A stretch of 64,000 nt of DNA. Source: Pseudomonas viridiflava (GTDB lineage: Bacteria; Pseudomonadota; Gammaproteobacteria; Pseudomonadales; Pseudomonadaceae). Position 1 is the stretch's first letter. Each line of letters opens with the position of its first letter. Below, one piece after another: positions 42,009 through 51,579 of this stretch. The position numbers were made by a program, and so were the translations under genes. The notes beneath the pieces were generated by a model, which made no database searches, was not told where the DNA came from, and saw only the letters and a list, made by a program, of their open reading frames with translations. The DNA is taken from assembly GCF_900582195.1 (NCBI RefSeq), contig NZ_UTHA01000171.1:20558-84557 (forward strand), given 5' to 3'.

Positions 42009-43319
42009 TCACACCCGCAACGTCCGCGTCATCCGCAACGCCAGCAGACTTCCACCAACAATCACACCCGCCAGCAGGTACAACGCCGCATCCGTCGAAC
42101 CGCTGCTGTCCTTGACCCAACCCACCAGATACGGGCTAAGGAACCCGGCCATCTGCCCCATCGAGTTGATCAACGCCAGACCACCGGCCGCAGTGCCCGC
42201 GCTCAACATCGCCGTTGGCACCGGCCAGAACATCGGCAGGCCAGTCAGCGCGCCCATGGTGGCAATGGTCAGACCGAGAATCGCAATCGCCGGGTTTGCG
42301 GCGAAATTCACTGCGATCACCAGACCGATCGCCCCCATCAGCATCGGCACCACCAAGTGCCAGCGACGCTCCTTGCGCAAGTCCGCCGAACGCCCGACCA
42401 CCAGCATGAACACCGCCGCCAGCAGATACGGAATCGCACTCAGCCAACCGATCACCAGGTTATCGCTGAAGCCAAGGTTCTTGATGATCGACGGCAGCCA
42501 GAAGTTGATCGCGTACACGCCGCTCTGAATGCAGAAGTAGATCAGGCCGAACGCCCAGATCGCCGGGTTCTTGAACACCGCCAGCAGCGAGTCGGAAGTG
42601 GTTTTTGGTTTGTTCGCCAGGTCTTCCGCCTGATCGGCCTCAAGCACCGCACGCTCATGCGGGCTCAGCCACTTGGCGTTGGCGAAGCTGTCGCTCAGGA
42701 GGAACCAGGCGAGGGCGCCGAGGATCACCGTCGGAATGCCCTGTAGCAGAAACATCCACTGCCAGCCGGCCAGACCGCCTTGACCTGCGGCGAAGTGATT
42801 GAGAATCCAGCCGGAGAACGGGCTGCCGAGCAGACCGGACACCGGGATCGCCGACATGAACAACGCCATGATCCGGCCACGGCGGAAGGTCGGGAACCAC
42901 TGCGAGAGGTACAACACAACGCCCGGGAAGAACCCGGCTTCAGCCGCACCGGTGAACAGACGCAGGGTGTAGAACTCGGTCGGGGTGGTGACGAACAACA
43001 GGCAGGTCGACAGCGTGCCCCAGGTGATCATCATCAGCGCAATCCAGCGCCGTGGGCCGAATTTGCTCAAGGCCAGGTTGCTCGGCACGCCGCACAACAC
43101 GTAGCCGATGAAGAAGATACCGGCACCGAGGCCGTACACGGTTTCGCTGAATTTCAGCGCGTCGAGCATCTGCAGTTTGGCGAATCCAACGTTGACCCGG
43201 TCGAGGTAGTTGAACAAGTAGCAGATGAAGATGAAGGGAATCAAACGCAGGGTGATGCGTTTGTAGACGGCATTTTTATCGTCAACGATGGTCTGGGTAG
43301 CTGCGGCGCTCTGCGACAT
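42009..43319 (-). CDS. MFS transporter of the anion/sugar-acid (ACS) type
   Basis: The 436-residue protein has 12 hydrophobic segments. NYLDRVNVGFAKLQMLDALKFSETVYGLGAGIFFIGY near the N-terminus is the D-galactonate/phthalate-type ACS signature, and TGAAEAGFFPGVVLYLSQWFP follows. ACS transporters import organic anions such as glucarate, tartrate or glycerate with protons. The start at 43319 (MSQSAAATQT) follows AGAGAG, and the longer frame is rejected. It is divergent from a CdaR-type sugar-diacid regulator and close to a glycerate kinase, so a sugar diacid or glycerate is the likely substrate. Confidence 0.9.
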   Translation of the reverse strand: MSQSAAATQTIVDDKNAVYKRITLRLIPFIFICYLFNYLDRVNVGFAKLQMLDALKFSETVYGLGAGIFFIGYVLCGVPSNLALSKFGPRRWIALMMITWGTLSTCLLFVTTPTEFYTLRLFTGAAEAGFFPGVVLYLSQWFPTFRRGRIMALFMSAIPVSGLLGSPFSGWILNHFAAGQGGLAGWQWMFLLQGIPTVILGALAWFLLSDSFANAKWLSPHERAVLEADQAEDLANKPKTTSDSLLAVFKNPAIWAFGLIYFCIQSGVYAINFWLPSIIKNLGFSDNLVIGWLSAIPYLLAAVFMLVVGRSADLRKERRWHLVVPMLMGAIGLVIAVNFAANPAIAILGLTIATMGALTGLPMFWPVPTAMLSAGTAAGGLALINSMGQMAGFLSPYLVGWVKDSSGSTDAALYLLAGVIVGGSLLALRMTRTLRV

Positions 43320-43490
43320 AGCGGCTCTCTCTTTATTATGATTTTTTGCGATGCAAAGGGTAACGTTGATCGCCCCGAGAGTCTCGGCCACCTTTGGCCG
43401 GATTGTCTTTGTGCCTGAGCACAGGGTTTGCCGCCAGACCCTGTGCGGGTGAACAACCGCCAGTGCCGAATATTAAGGATTGCCGCTGCT

Positions 43491-44612
43491 ATGTTCGAAC
43501 TCGATCACGACCTCGCCCAGGACATCGTCGACCGGGCCATGGCCATTTTGCCCTACAACGTCAACGTCATGGACAGCCAGGGGTTGATCCTCGGCAGCGG
43601 TGAGCCGGAGCGTATCAATACCCGTCACGAAGGCGCGCAACTGGTGCTGGCCAACGGTCGCGTGGTCGAGATCGACGCGCAAACGGCAGTGCATTTGAAA
43701 GGCGTGCAACCGGGCATCAATCTGCCGTTGTTACTCGATCAACGGTTGATCGGTGTGCTCGGCATCACCGGCGAACCGGAGCACTTGCGTACTTACGCCG
43801 AACTGGTGCGCATGACCGCCGAAATGCTCGTCGGCCAGCGCAATCAGCAAGCCGAGCAGCAATGGCGGCGCCAGCGTTGTGATGATCTGCTGGCGTTGCT
43901 GTTGAGCGAGGCGGGGGACTCGCCGCGCTTGGTCGATGAGGCGCAGCAACTTGGACTCAAGCCGCAACTGACGCGGGTGCCGTATCTGTTCGAGCTGGGC
44001 CTTGAGCATGGGCCGGGGCAAACCGTCGAGGCGTTGAGTGCCTGGCTGACGTCGCGCTATCCCGATAGCTGGTGCGTGAGTTCCGCTAAGTCTTCCCTGC
44101 TGTGGTGCCGGCCGGCGAGTCAGAGTATCGAGCATGATCGTTTGCTGGAAAAACTCGATGGCCTCGGCTGGAATATTCTGCGCATTGCCGTGGGCGGGCA
44201 GGCCGATGGGCTGGTCGGGTTGCGTCGGTGCTATCGGCGTGTGGGCGATCTTCTCGCTTATGGTCGAGAGGTGCTGCCGCACTCGCGTCTGCTGACGCTG
44301 AACCGTTATCGATTGCCGGTGATGTTGTGGCGGCATCGCAATGACGATGCGCTGGACGAATTGCTCAAACCACTGCGTAAGGTGATCGCCAAGGACGGCA
44401 ACGGCCAGTTGCTGGCGACGCTGCGCAGTTGGTGTGAGCACGATGGCCAGAGCCAGGCGTGTGCCGATGCGTTGGGGATTCATCGCAATAGCCTGCGCTA
44501 TCGGATGGAGCGGATTGCCGAGTTGAGCGGGGTTGATCCGTTAAGGCTGGACGGGATGCTGGCGCTGTATCTGGGGGTGCAGTTGCTGCCCCAAACTGAT
44601 CTGTCGGCATGA
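43491..44612 (+). CDS. cdaR: CdaR-type sugar diacid regulator
   Basis: The 373-residue protein has the N-terminal diacid-recognition domain (FELDHDLAQDIVDRAMAILPYNVNVMDSQGLILGSGEPERIN) and a C-terminal PucR-like helix-turn-helix (LATLRSWCEHDGQSQACADALGIHRNSLRYRMERI). CdaR activates uptake and breakdown of D-glucarate, D-galactarate and D-glycerate. I use the ATG at 43491, where homology begins. It is divergent from the MFS transporter and upstream of the glycerate kinase, with a REP pair between. Confidence 0.9.
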   Translation: MFELDHDLAQDIVDRAMAILPYNVNVMDSQGLILGSGEPERINTRHEGAQLVLANGRVVEIDAQTAVHLKGVQPGINLPLLLDQRLIGVLGITGEPEHLRTYAELVRMTAEMLVGQRNQQAEQQWRRQRCDDLLALLLSEAGDSPRLVDEAQQLGLKPQLTRVPYLFELGLEHGPGQTVEALSAWLTSRYPDSWCVSSAKSSLLWCRPASQSIEHDRLLEKLDGLGWNILRIAVGGQADGLVGLRRCYRRVGDLLAYGREVLPHSRLLTLNRYRLPVMLWRHRNDDALDELLKPLRKVIAKDGNGQLLATLRSWCEHDGQSQACADALGIHRNSLRYRMERIAELSGVDPLRLDGMLALYLGVQLLPQTDLSA

Positions 44613-44630
44613 GGTGTTCTTCAGGACGCC

Positions 44631-44696
44631 TTCGCGAGCAGGCTCGCTCCCACAGGGGGAATGCATTTCAAATGTGGGAGCGAGCTTGCTCGCGAA
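44631..44696. repeat. REP pair, TTCGCGAGC arms outward, 18-base core
   Basis: A REP copy at 44631-44654 in the TTCGCGAGC...CCCACA orientation and its inverted copy at 44673-44696 enclose 18 bases containing ATGCATT. It lies between cdaR and the glycerate kinase gene. Confidence 0.93.
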
Positions 44697-44828
44697 GGCG
44701 GCGGAACATTCAACATCAGCCCTTTTTGTGAAAATGAACAATAAACGCCCCCGCCACTTGTGCGGCGGACAGGCGTCAACACGCAGGCCGACTGGCAGCA
44801 TGAGGGGCATTGCAAATGGAGAATTCCC

Positions 44829-45971
44829 ATGAAGATCGTCATCGCCCCCGATTCGTTCAAGGACAGCCTCAGTGCCCAAGGCGTCGCCGAAGCCATCGCC
44901 CTCGGCCTGGCCCAGGTCTGGCCGCAGGCAACGATGGTCCAATGCCCGATGGCCGACGGCGGCGAAGGCACGGTCGAATCGATCCTCGCCGCGTGTGAAG
45001 GCGAGCTGCGCCGCACCCGTGTGTGCGGTCCGTTGGGCGCACCGGTCGACGCCGCGTGGGGCTGGTTGCCGCATAACCACACGGCAATCATTGAAATGGC
45101 CGAGGCCAGTGGCTTGCAATTGGTCCCCCCGGGGCAACGCGATGCCTGCATCAGCAGCACCTTCGGTACCGGCGAACTGATTCGCGCAGCGCTGGATGCC
45201 GGCGCGCAGCGGGTGATTCTGGCAATTGGCGGCAGTGCGACCAACGATGGCGGCGCCGGAGCGATGCAGGCGTTGGGTGTGAAATTGCTCGATGCGCAAC
45301 ATCAGTCGCTGGTGCCCGGCGGCTTGGCTCTGGCGCAACTGGCACGGCTGGACCTGAGTCAACTCGACCCGCGTCTGGCGCAGGTACGTTTCGATATCGC
45401 CGCAGACGTGAATAACCCGCTGTGCGGCCCGCACGGTGCTTCGGCGATTTTCGGCCCGCAGAAAGGTGCATCGCCGGCGCAGGTGCAGCAACTCGATCAG
45501 GCGTTGGGGCACTTCGCCGAACTCTGCGCGCAAGCGTTGGGCAAAGATGTTCGCGACGAACCGGGTAGTGGTGCGGCGGGTGGTTTGGGGTTTGCCGCCA
45601 AGGCCTTTCTCGGCGCGCAATTTAAGGCCGGGGTGGAAGTGGTCGCCGAACTGGTCGGCCTCGCCGAAGCCATTGAAAGCGCCGATCTGGTGATCACCGG
45701 GGAAGGGCGCTTCGATGCGCAGACCCTGCGCGGCAAGACGCCGTTCGGGGTTGCTCGGATTGCCAAGCAACACGATGTGCCAGTGATTGTCCTCGCCGGC
45801 ACCTTGGGCGAGGGTTACCAGGAACTCTACGATCATGGCATCGATGCGGCATTCGCCGTGACCAGCGGCCCGATGACGCTGGAGCAGGCCTGCGCCGAGG
45901 CTCCGCGTTTGTTGCGCGAACGCGCTACCGATATTGCCCGCGTCTGGCAGATGGCGAAACACAACGTGTGA
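44829..45971 (+). CDS. garK: Glycerate 2-kinase (GarK/GlxK family)
   Basis: The 380-residue protein phosphorylates D-glycerate to 2-phosphoglycerate, feeding glucarate or glyoxylate pathways into glycolysis. Family marks are MKIVIAPDSFKDSLSAQGVAEAI, PMADGGEGTVES, AIGGSATNDGGAGAMQALG and GEGRFDAQTLRGKTPFGVARIAK. The start has GGAG upstream at 44818-44821. It follows the CdaR regulator on the same strand. I cannot separate GarK from GlxK by sequence, so the symbol is a family name. Confidence 0.92.
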   Translation: MKIVIAPDSFKDSLSAQGVAEAIALGLAQVWPQATMVQCPMADGGEGTVESILAACEGELRRTRVCGPLGAPVDAAWGWLPHNHTAIIEMAEASGLQLVPPGQRDACISSTFGTGELIRAALDAGAQRVILAIGGSATNDGGAGAMQALGVKLLDAQHQSLVPGGLALAQLARLDLSQLDPRLAQVRFDIAADVNNPLCGPHGASAIFGPQKGASPAQVQQLDQALGHFAELCAQALGKDVRDEPGSGAAGGLGFAAKAFLGAQFKAGVEVVAELVGLAEAIESADLVITGEGRFDAQTLRGKTPFGVARIAKQHDVPVIVLAGTLGEGYQELYDHGIDAAFAVTSGPMTLEQACAEAPRLLRERATDIARVWQMAKHNV

Positions 45972-46172
45972 AACAGGTCCACAGGGTGTTTCAATCTTGT
46001 AACACCCTGAAAAATAGTTGCCCTTGACCCGCAATCTTCCTCAAGCCTGGCCGATACAGCTAACAGGCGCGCACAAAACTTCCTAAAACAGTGACGCCGG
46101 ACTGCCGCCCGTTCCCCAGGGCCAGTGATGACGCATGGACGCTCGTAGTTTCTATCTTTCGAGAGCTCAACT

Positions 46173-47798
46173 ATGTCCCTGCGTAACCTGAATATCGCGC
46201 CCCGTGCCTTCCTCGGTTTTGCCTTTATCGCCTTGCTGGTGATCGTGCTCGGCGTGTTCGCCGTCAGCCGCATGACGGTCATCCGCCAGGCTTCGATTGA
46301 CATGGACTCGACGCAATTGCCCAGCGTCACTCACCTCAGTGCGGTAACGGAAAACGTCCTGCGCATGCGCATCCTGTCGTTCCGTGTACTGGTCAATCGT
46401 GAGCCGGCCAGCCTGCAAGAGGCGCAAACGCGCATTGCCGTGCTGGTCGACAAGGCGCGCAAGGCTCAGGCCAGCTATGCCGCGCTGCCGGCAGGCCCTG
46501 AAGAACGTGAAATCTACCAGACATTCTCAACCACCCTGGACAACTACCTGCAAGCGCAGAGCCAGATGATTGAGCTGTCGCGTCAGGACAAACTCGACGA
46601 GATGCGCACCCTGATCAACACGCGGATCAAGGAAGGCACCGACCAGATGGGCGAGCAGCTCAACAAGCTGATTGCAATCAACACGGCCGATGCGAAAACA
46701 GCGGCTACCAAGGCTGGTGAATATTACGACAGCGCTGTGACCGGGATCATCATCGTTGCCGTGATCGCAGCGCTGGCCACTGTGCTACTGGCCTGGCTGC
46801 TGACCCGCAGCATCGTCACGCCGCTGAACCGCGCCGTATTGGCCGCGCAAACCATCGCCGAGGGCAACCTGAGCAAAACCATCGAAGTCGACGGTAACGA
46901 CGAAGCGACGCAGTTGCTGCAGGCGCTCGCCACCATGCAGAACAACCTGCGCAAAACCATCGAACAGATTGCCGGCTCGGCCACGCAACTGGGCGCCGCT
47001 GCCGAAGAACTCAGCGCGGTGACCGAAGAAGCCTCCCGTGGCCTGCAGCAGCAAAACAATGAAATCGAACAAGCCGCCACCGCCGTCAACGAAATGACCG
47101 CCGCCGTCGAAGAAGTCGCGCGCAACGCCGTATCGACCTCCGAAGCCTCGAACCAGTCGACACACGCCGCCCGTGAAGGTCGCGATCAAGTGGTGAAAAC
47201 CGTCGACGCGATCCAGACCATGACCCATGACGTGCAGAACACCGCACACATGATCGAAGGCCTCGCCGCGCAGGGCCGTGACATTGGCAAAGTGCTCGAC
47301 GTGATCCGCGCCATCGCCGAACAGACCAACCTGCTGGCACTCAACGCGGCCATTGAAGCGGCGCGCGCCGGTGAGGCAGGCCGTGGTTTCGCCGTGGTCG
47401 CGGACGAAGTGCGCGCGCTGGCCCATCGCACCGCGCAGTCGACACAAGAGATTGAGAAAATGGTCGCCGGCATCCAGAACGGCACCGGCGAAGCGGTTTC
47501 CTCGATGCAGCAAAGCAACCAGCGCACCCAGACCACCCTGGAAATGGCCCGCGCCGCCGGTGTGGCGCTGGAGCAGATCACCCAGTCGATCCATCAGATC
47601 AACGAGCGCAACCTGGTCATCGCCAGTGCTTCGGAAGAACAGGCGCAAGTCTCGCGCGAGGTCGACCGCAACCTGGTCAACATCCGCGATCTGGCCACGC
47701 AATCGGCTGCCGGGGCCAACCAGACCAGCGCCGCGACCCATGAATTGTCGCGTCTGGCGGTGGATTTGAACGCCATGGTGGCGCGTTTCGTGATTTGA
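46173..47798 (+). CDS. Methyl-accepting chemotaxis protein with four-helix-bundle sensor
   Basis: The 541-residue receptor has TM1 (FLGFAFIALLVIVLGVFAVS), a periplasmic four-helix bundle ligand-binding domain (about residues 35-185), TM2 (TGIIIVAVIAALATVLLAWLLT), a HAMP domain (RSIVTPLNRAVLAAQTIAEGNLSKTIEV) and the signalling domain with the conserved tip NLLALNAAIEAARAGEAGRGFAVVADEVRALA. Methylation helices flank the tip. The C-terminus ends in a normal ARFVI and has no NWETF pentapeptide for CheR. The ligand is unknown. The start follows AGCTCAACT, which is a weak ribosome binding site. Confidence 0.95.
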   Translation: MSLRNLNIAPRAFLGFAFIALLVIVLGVFAVSRMTVIRQASIDMDSTQLPSVTHLSAVTENVLRMRILSFRVLVNREPASLQEAQTRIAVLVDKARKAQASYAALPAGPEEREIYQTFSTTLDNYLQAQSQMIELSRQDKLDEMRTLINTRIKEGTDQMGEQLNKLIAINTADAKTAATKAGEYYDSAVTGIIIVAVIAALATVLLAWLLTRSIVTPLNRAVLAAQTIAEGNLSKTIEVDGNDEATQLLQALATMQNNLRKTIEQIAGSATQLGAAAEELSAVTEEASRGLQQQNNEIEQAATAVNEMTAAVEEVARNAVSTSEASNQSTHAAREGRDQVVKTVDAIQTMTHDVQNTAHMIEGLAAQGRDIGKVLDVIRAIAEQTNLLALNAAIEAARAGEAGRGFAVVADEVRALAHRTAQSTQEIEKMVAGIQNGTGEAVSSMQQSNQRTQTTLEMARAAGVALEQITQSIHQINERNLVIASASEEQAQVSREVDRNLVNIRDLATQSAAGANQTSAATHELSRLAVDLNAMVARFVI

Positions 47799-47839
47799 GA
47801 TACGGTGAAGGCTGGAGACCGCGCAATCAGGAGACGTAC

Positions 47840-49027
47840 ATGCGCTATTCAGCCTTGACCCAACGAATCGCCGGAGAGGGAGCAGCCGCCTGGCAGATTC
47901 ACGACCGAGCGCTGGAGTTGCGCGCCGAGGGTGTCGATATCCTGCTGCTGAGCGTGGGCGATCCGGATTTCGATACACCGCTGCCGATTGTCCACGGCGC
48001 GATCGACAGCTTGCTCGCTGGCGATACCCATTATTCCGAAGTGCGAGGTCGTTTGGCGTTGCGCAAGCTGATTGCCGAACGGCATCGGCGGCGCAGCGGG
48101 CAAGCGGTCGATGCCGACCACGTGATCGTCATGCCCGGTGCGCAATGCGCGGTGTATTCGGTGGCGCAATGTCTGCTTGATCCAGGCGATGAAGTGATTG
48201 TCGCCGAACCGATGTATGTCACCTACGAAGGCGTGTTTGGCGCGTGCGGCGTCACGGTTGTGCCGGTGCCGGTGCGTCCGGAAAACGGCTTTCGTGTTGA
48301 TCCGGTCGACGTCGCCGCGCGCATCACCGCGAAAACCCGCGCCATGCTGCTCAACAGTCCGAACAACCCCAGCGGTGCGAGCCTGTCGCTGCTGATCTGG
48401 CAGGAACTCGCTGCACTGTGCGTGCGGCATGACTTGTGGCTGATCAGCGACGAGGTCTACAGCGAACTGCTTTACGAAGGTCAGCACGTCAGTCCGGCGA
48501 GTCTGCCGGGTATGGCCGAACGCACGGCGACCATCAACAGCCTGTCGAAATCCCACGCCATGACCGGCTGGCGCATCGGCTGGATGATCGGGCCGAAACC
48601 GCTGGCCGAGCATTTGGTCAATCTGTCGCTGAGCATGCTCTTTGGGTTGCCGGATTTTGTGCAGAAGGCCGCGCAGATTGCATTGGAAACCGATTTGCCG
48701 GAAGTGACGCAGATGCGCGAGGAATATCGCCTGCGTCGGGATCTGGTTTGCGAACGTCTAAGCGGTTGTCCGGGGCTGTATCCGATCCGTCCGGATGGTG
48801 GCATGTTTGTGATGGTTGATGTACGCCAGACAGGGCTGGGCGCACAGGCGTTTGCTGAGCGGTTGCTGGAGGGGTATGGCGTGTCGGTGCTGGCCGGTGA
48901 AGCGTTCGGGCCGAGTGCGGCGGGGCATATCCGCATTGGTTTGGTGGTCGATCGGGTGAAACTCGCGGATGCCTGTGCGCGGATTGCGTTGTGTGCGGCG
49001 CAGCTTTTACAGGCGCGTAGTGCCTGA
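47840..49027 (+). CDS. Class I/II pyridoxal-phosphate aminotransferase
   Basis: The 395-residue enzyme has the class I fold. The PLP Lys lies in TINSLSKSHAMTGWRIGWMIG, Asn in LLNSPNNPSGA, and Asp/Tyr in LWLISDEVYSELLYEG. LSVGDPDFDTPLPI is the usual N-terminal substrate segment. The substrate amino acid cannot be told; aspartate or aromatic types are both possible. The start at 47840 has CAGGAGA upstream. It lies 41 bases after the chemoreceptor in the same direction. Confidence 0.9.
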   Translation: MRYSALTQRIAGEGAAAWQIHDRALELRAEGVDILLLSVGDPDFDTPLPIVHGAIDSLLAGDTHYSEVRGRLALRKLIAERHRRRSGQAVDADHVIVMPGAQCAVYSVAQCLLDPGDEVIVAEPMYVTYEGVFGACGVTVVPVPVRPENGFRVDPVDVAARITAKTRAMLLNSPNNPSGASLSLLIWQELAALCVRHDLWLISDEVYSELLYEGQHVSPASLPGMAERTATINSLSKSHAMTGWRIGWMIGPKPLAEHLVNLSLSMLFGLPDFVQKAAQIALETDLPEVTQMREEYRLRRDLVCERLSGCPGLYPIRPDGGMFVMVDVRQTGLGAQAFAERLLEGYGVSVLAGEAFGPSAAGHIRIGLVVDRVKLADACARIALCAAQLLQARSA

Positions 49028-49054
49028 TGGTTTTGGGTTGCCTGTCCCGGCCTC

Positions 49055-49119
49055 TTCGCGAGCAAGCTCGCTCCCACATTGGATATGCATTCCCCTGTGG
49101 GAGCGAGCTTGCTCGCGAA
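49055..49119. repeat. REP pair, TTCGCGAGC arms outward, 17-base core
   Basis: REP copies at 49055-49078 and 49096-49119 are inverted and enclose 17 bases with ATGCATT. It lies between the aminotransferase and kguD, where the two genes converge. Confidence 0.93.
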
Positions 49120-49144
49120 GGCGGCATGACTGCCACCCGAGAAT

Positions 49145-50122
49145 TCAGCCCTGCCATGCCGATGGATTCACCAGATTCGCCGGTTTCTCCCCAGCCAGCG
49201 CCGCCAACAGATTCTCCACCGCACACCGCGCCATCGCCTCGCGCGTCTCATGCGTCGCCGAGCCCATATGCGGCGTCGCCACCACATTGTTCAGCTGCAA
49301 CAGCGGCGAATCATGATTCAGCGGTTCACGCTCGAACACATCCAGCCCCGCCGCACGAATCCGCTGATGACGCAGCGCCTCGATCATCGCCGCCTCATCC
49401 ACCACTTTGCCCCGCGAAATATTGATGAAGATGCTCTCCGGACGCATCAGCGCGAACTGCTCAGCGCCGATCAAACCTTCGGTCTGCGCGGTCAGCGGCA
49501 AGGTCAGACAAATGAAATCGGCCTGCTTGAGCAGATCTTCCAGGCTGCGGTATTGCGCATCGAATCGCGCCTCGACCGCCGGTTTGCGCGACTGGCTGTG
49601 ATAGAGCACCGGCATGCCAAAGCCGAAATGCCCACGCTGCGCCAACGCTTCGCCGATGCGGCCCATGCCGATAATCCCCAGCGTCTTGCCATGCACATCG
49701 GTGCCGAAATGTGCCGGGCCAATGTTGCGGTTCCATTGGCCGCTGCGCACCATGTTCGCCAGTTCGACTACACGCCGTGCGGCGGCGAGGATCAGGGCGA
49801 AACCGGTGTCGGCGGTGGTTTCGGTGAGCACGTCCGGGGTGTTGCTCAGGAGGATCTGGCGCCGGCTCAGGTAATCGATGTCGTAGTTGTCGACCCCCAC
49901 CGAAACGCTGGCAATCGCCTCCAGTTGCGGCGCGAGATCAAGCAACGCCGCATCAAGTTTCAGACTGGCGCCGAGCAAACCGTGGGCGCGGGGCAGGGCG
50001 TCGCGCAGTTGCATCAGACCGTCGGCGTCGAGGCTATTGATCAGCGTGACTTCGCACTGTTCCTGCAAACGCGCCATCAGCGCGGGCGAAAGTTTCTTGT
50101 ACAACACGACCTGTTTTTTCAT
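49145..50122 (-). CDS. kguD: 2-ketogluconate pathway reductase (D-isomer 2-hydroxyacid dehydrogenase)
   Basis: The 325-residue enzyme has the NAD(P)-binding motif LGIIGMGRIGEALAQRG, the substrate Arg/Glu/His triad in INISRGKVVDEAAMI, DVFEREPL and VATPHMGSATHETR, and VSVGVDNYDID near the N-terminus. It belongs to the GhrB/TkrA group. In P. aeruginosa the fifth gene of the kgu locus, kguD, reduces 2-keto-6-phosphogluconate to 6-phosphogluconate; the same position here supports that role. It lies 13 bases after kguT. The start at 50122 has no other good candidate. Confidence 0.88.
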   Translation of the reverse strand: MKKQVVLYKKLSPALMARLQEQCEVTLINSLDADGLMQLRDALPRAHGLLGASLKLDAALLDLAPQLEAIASVSVGVDNYDIDYLSRRQILLSNTPDVLTETTADTGFALILAAARRVVELANMVRSGQWNRNIGPAHFGTDVHGKTLGIIGMGRIGEALAQRGHFGFGMPVLYHSQSRKPAVEARFDAQYRSLEDLLKQADFICLTLPLTAQTEGLIGAEQFALMRPESIFINISRGKVVDEAAMIEALRHQRIRAAGLDVFEREPLNHDSPLLQLNNVVATPHMGSATHETREAMARCAVENLLAALAGEKPANLVNPSAWQG

Positions 50123-50135
50123 GGCAAAAATCTCT

Positions 50136-51434
50136 TCAGGAATGCGCCGGCACGGCCGGCGTGGCGACGGCTTTGGCAACGACGCGATCACTGGCGCCGG
50201 GCTTGAGAAAAATCGTCAGCACCACCGACAGCAGCAGCGCGCCGCTCATCAACAGGTACGAAGCGCCGGGCGAACCGGTGGAGCTGTTCAGGTAACCGAC
50301 CAGGTACGAGCCGCCGAACGAACCGAGCGCGCCCATGCTGTTGATCAGCGCCATCGCACCGCCGGCAACGTTGGCCGGGAGAATCTCCGGGACGATGGCA
50401 AAGAACGGCCCGTAAGGCGCATACATGCAAGCGCCGGCAATCACCAACAGTGTGTACGACCACCAGAAATGCTCAGCGCCCAGTGCGTAGGAGCCGTAAA
50501 ACGCGATGGAGGCGATCAGCAGCGGCGGCCAGACAAAGCGTTTGCGCTTTTGCAACTTGTCTGAGCCCCACGACACCAAAAGCATACCGATCACCGCCGC
50601 CAGATACGGTAGCGCCGACAGCCAGCCGGCCTCGATCATGTCCATTTGCGCGCCGGCCTTGAGGATCGACGGCAGCCACAGCACAAAGCCGTAAACACCG
50701 ATGCTCCAGCAGAAAAACTGCAGCGCCAGAATGATCACCTTCGGCGAGCGGAACGCCTCGGCGTAATTCTTCACCGCTTTGATCCCGACCTGTTCGGCGG
50801 CCAGTGCGCTTTCCAGATCGTGCTTTTCCTGGTCGTTGAGCCACTTGGCCTGCGCTGGACGATCATCGGCGAGACGCCACCAGATAAATGCCCAGAGCAC
50901 CGCCGGCAGGCCTTCGATGATGAACATCCAGCGCCAGCTGAAATGCTGCACCAGATAGCCGGAAACCACCGACATCCACAGCATGGTCACCGGGTTGCCG
51001 AGGATCAGAAACGTGTTGGCCCGCGAGCGTTCGGCACGGGTGAACCAATGGCACAGATAGACCAGCATTGCCGGCATCACCGCCGCTTCGACCACGCCGA
51101 GCATGAAGCGAATGACGATCAGCCAATAGGCGTTGGAGACCACGCCGGTCAACGTGGCTAGACCGCCCCAGAGAATCAGGCTGACGAAAATCAGCTTCTT
51201 CACACTGTGCTTTTGCGCGTAGATCGCACCCGGTACCTGGAAGAAGAAGTAGCCGAGAAAGAACAGTGCGCCGAGCAGCGACGACAGGCCCGGGGTGATC
51301 ATCAGGTCTTCGGCCATGCCCGACGCGGCGGCGAAGCCGTAGTTGGCGCGATCGAGATACGCCAGGCTGTAGGTGATGAACACGATCGGCATGATGTACC
51401 ACCAGCGGCGGGTGGCGAGGGTTGCGGTTTTCAT
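50136..51434 (-). CDS. kguT: 2-ketogluconate MFS transporter
   Basis: The 432-residue protein has 12 hydrophobic segments and an ACS-family signature (LAYLDRANYGFAAASGMAEDLMITPGLSSLLGALFFLGYFFFQ), followed by LGVVEAAVMPAMLVYLCHWF. It imports 2-ketogluconate with protons. The ATG at 51434 has AGGAG upstream. A REP pair lies before it, at the kguK 3-prime end, so the stretch between kguK and kguT is 109 bases long. Confidence 0.9.
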   Translation of the reverse strand: MKTATLATRRWWYIMPIVFITYSLAYLDRANYGFAAASGMAEDLMITPGLSSLLGALFFLGYFFFQVPGAIYAQKHSVKKLIFVSLILWGGLATLTGVVSNAYWLIVIRFMLGVVEAAVMPAMLVYLCHWFTRAERSRANTFLILGNPVTMLWMSVVSGYLVQHFSWRWMFIIEGLPAVLWAFIWWRLADDRPAQAKWLNDQEKHDLESALAAEQVGIKAVKNYAEAFRSPKVIILALQFFCWSIGVYGFVLWLPSILKAGAQMDMIEAGWLSALPYLAAVIGMLLVSWGSDKLQKRKRFVWPPLLIASIAFYGSYALGAEHFWWSYTLLVIAGACMYAPYGPFFAIVPEILPANVAGGAMALINSMGALGSFGGSYLVGYLNSSTGSPGASYLLMSGALLLSVVLTIFLKPGASDRVVAKAVATPAVPAHS

Positions 51435-51504
51435 GGGTGTTGCTCCTGAGCTTGTTGTTTTTGTCGCAGCAGGTTCAATTATTTGCAGTGACTAGGCGGG
51501 CCTC

Positions 51505-51579
51505 TTCGCGAGCAGGCTCGCTCCCACAGTGGATTTTCTGAGCTCACATAACCCCTGTGGGAGCGAGCCTGCTCGCGAA
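51505..51579. repeat. REP pair, TTCGCGAGC arms outward, 27-base core, running into kguK
   Basis: REP copies at 51505-51528 and 51556-51579 are inverted. The second lies inside the kguK reading frame and encodes its last residues, AFASRLAPTGVM. Confidence 0.92.

Noticed and set aside
44541..46034. Long leftward open frame (497 residues) over cdaR end and glycerate kinase
   Set aside because: It spans the REP pair and runs antisense to the glycerate kinase, which has clear family motifs and a ribosome binding site.
46785..47978. Leftward open frame of 397 residues across the chemoreceptor gene
   Set aside because: Antisense to a canonical MCP signalling domain; Gly/His/Arg-rich composition is an artefact.
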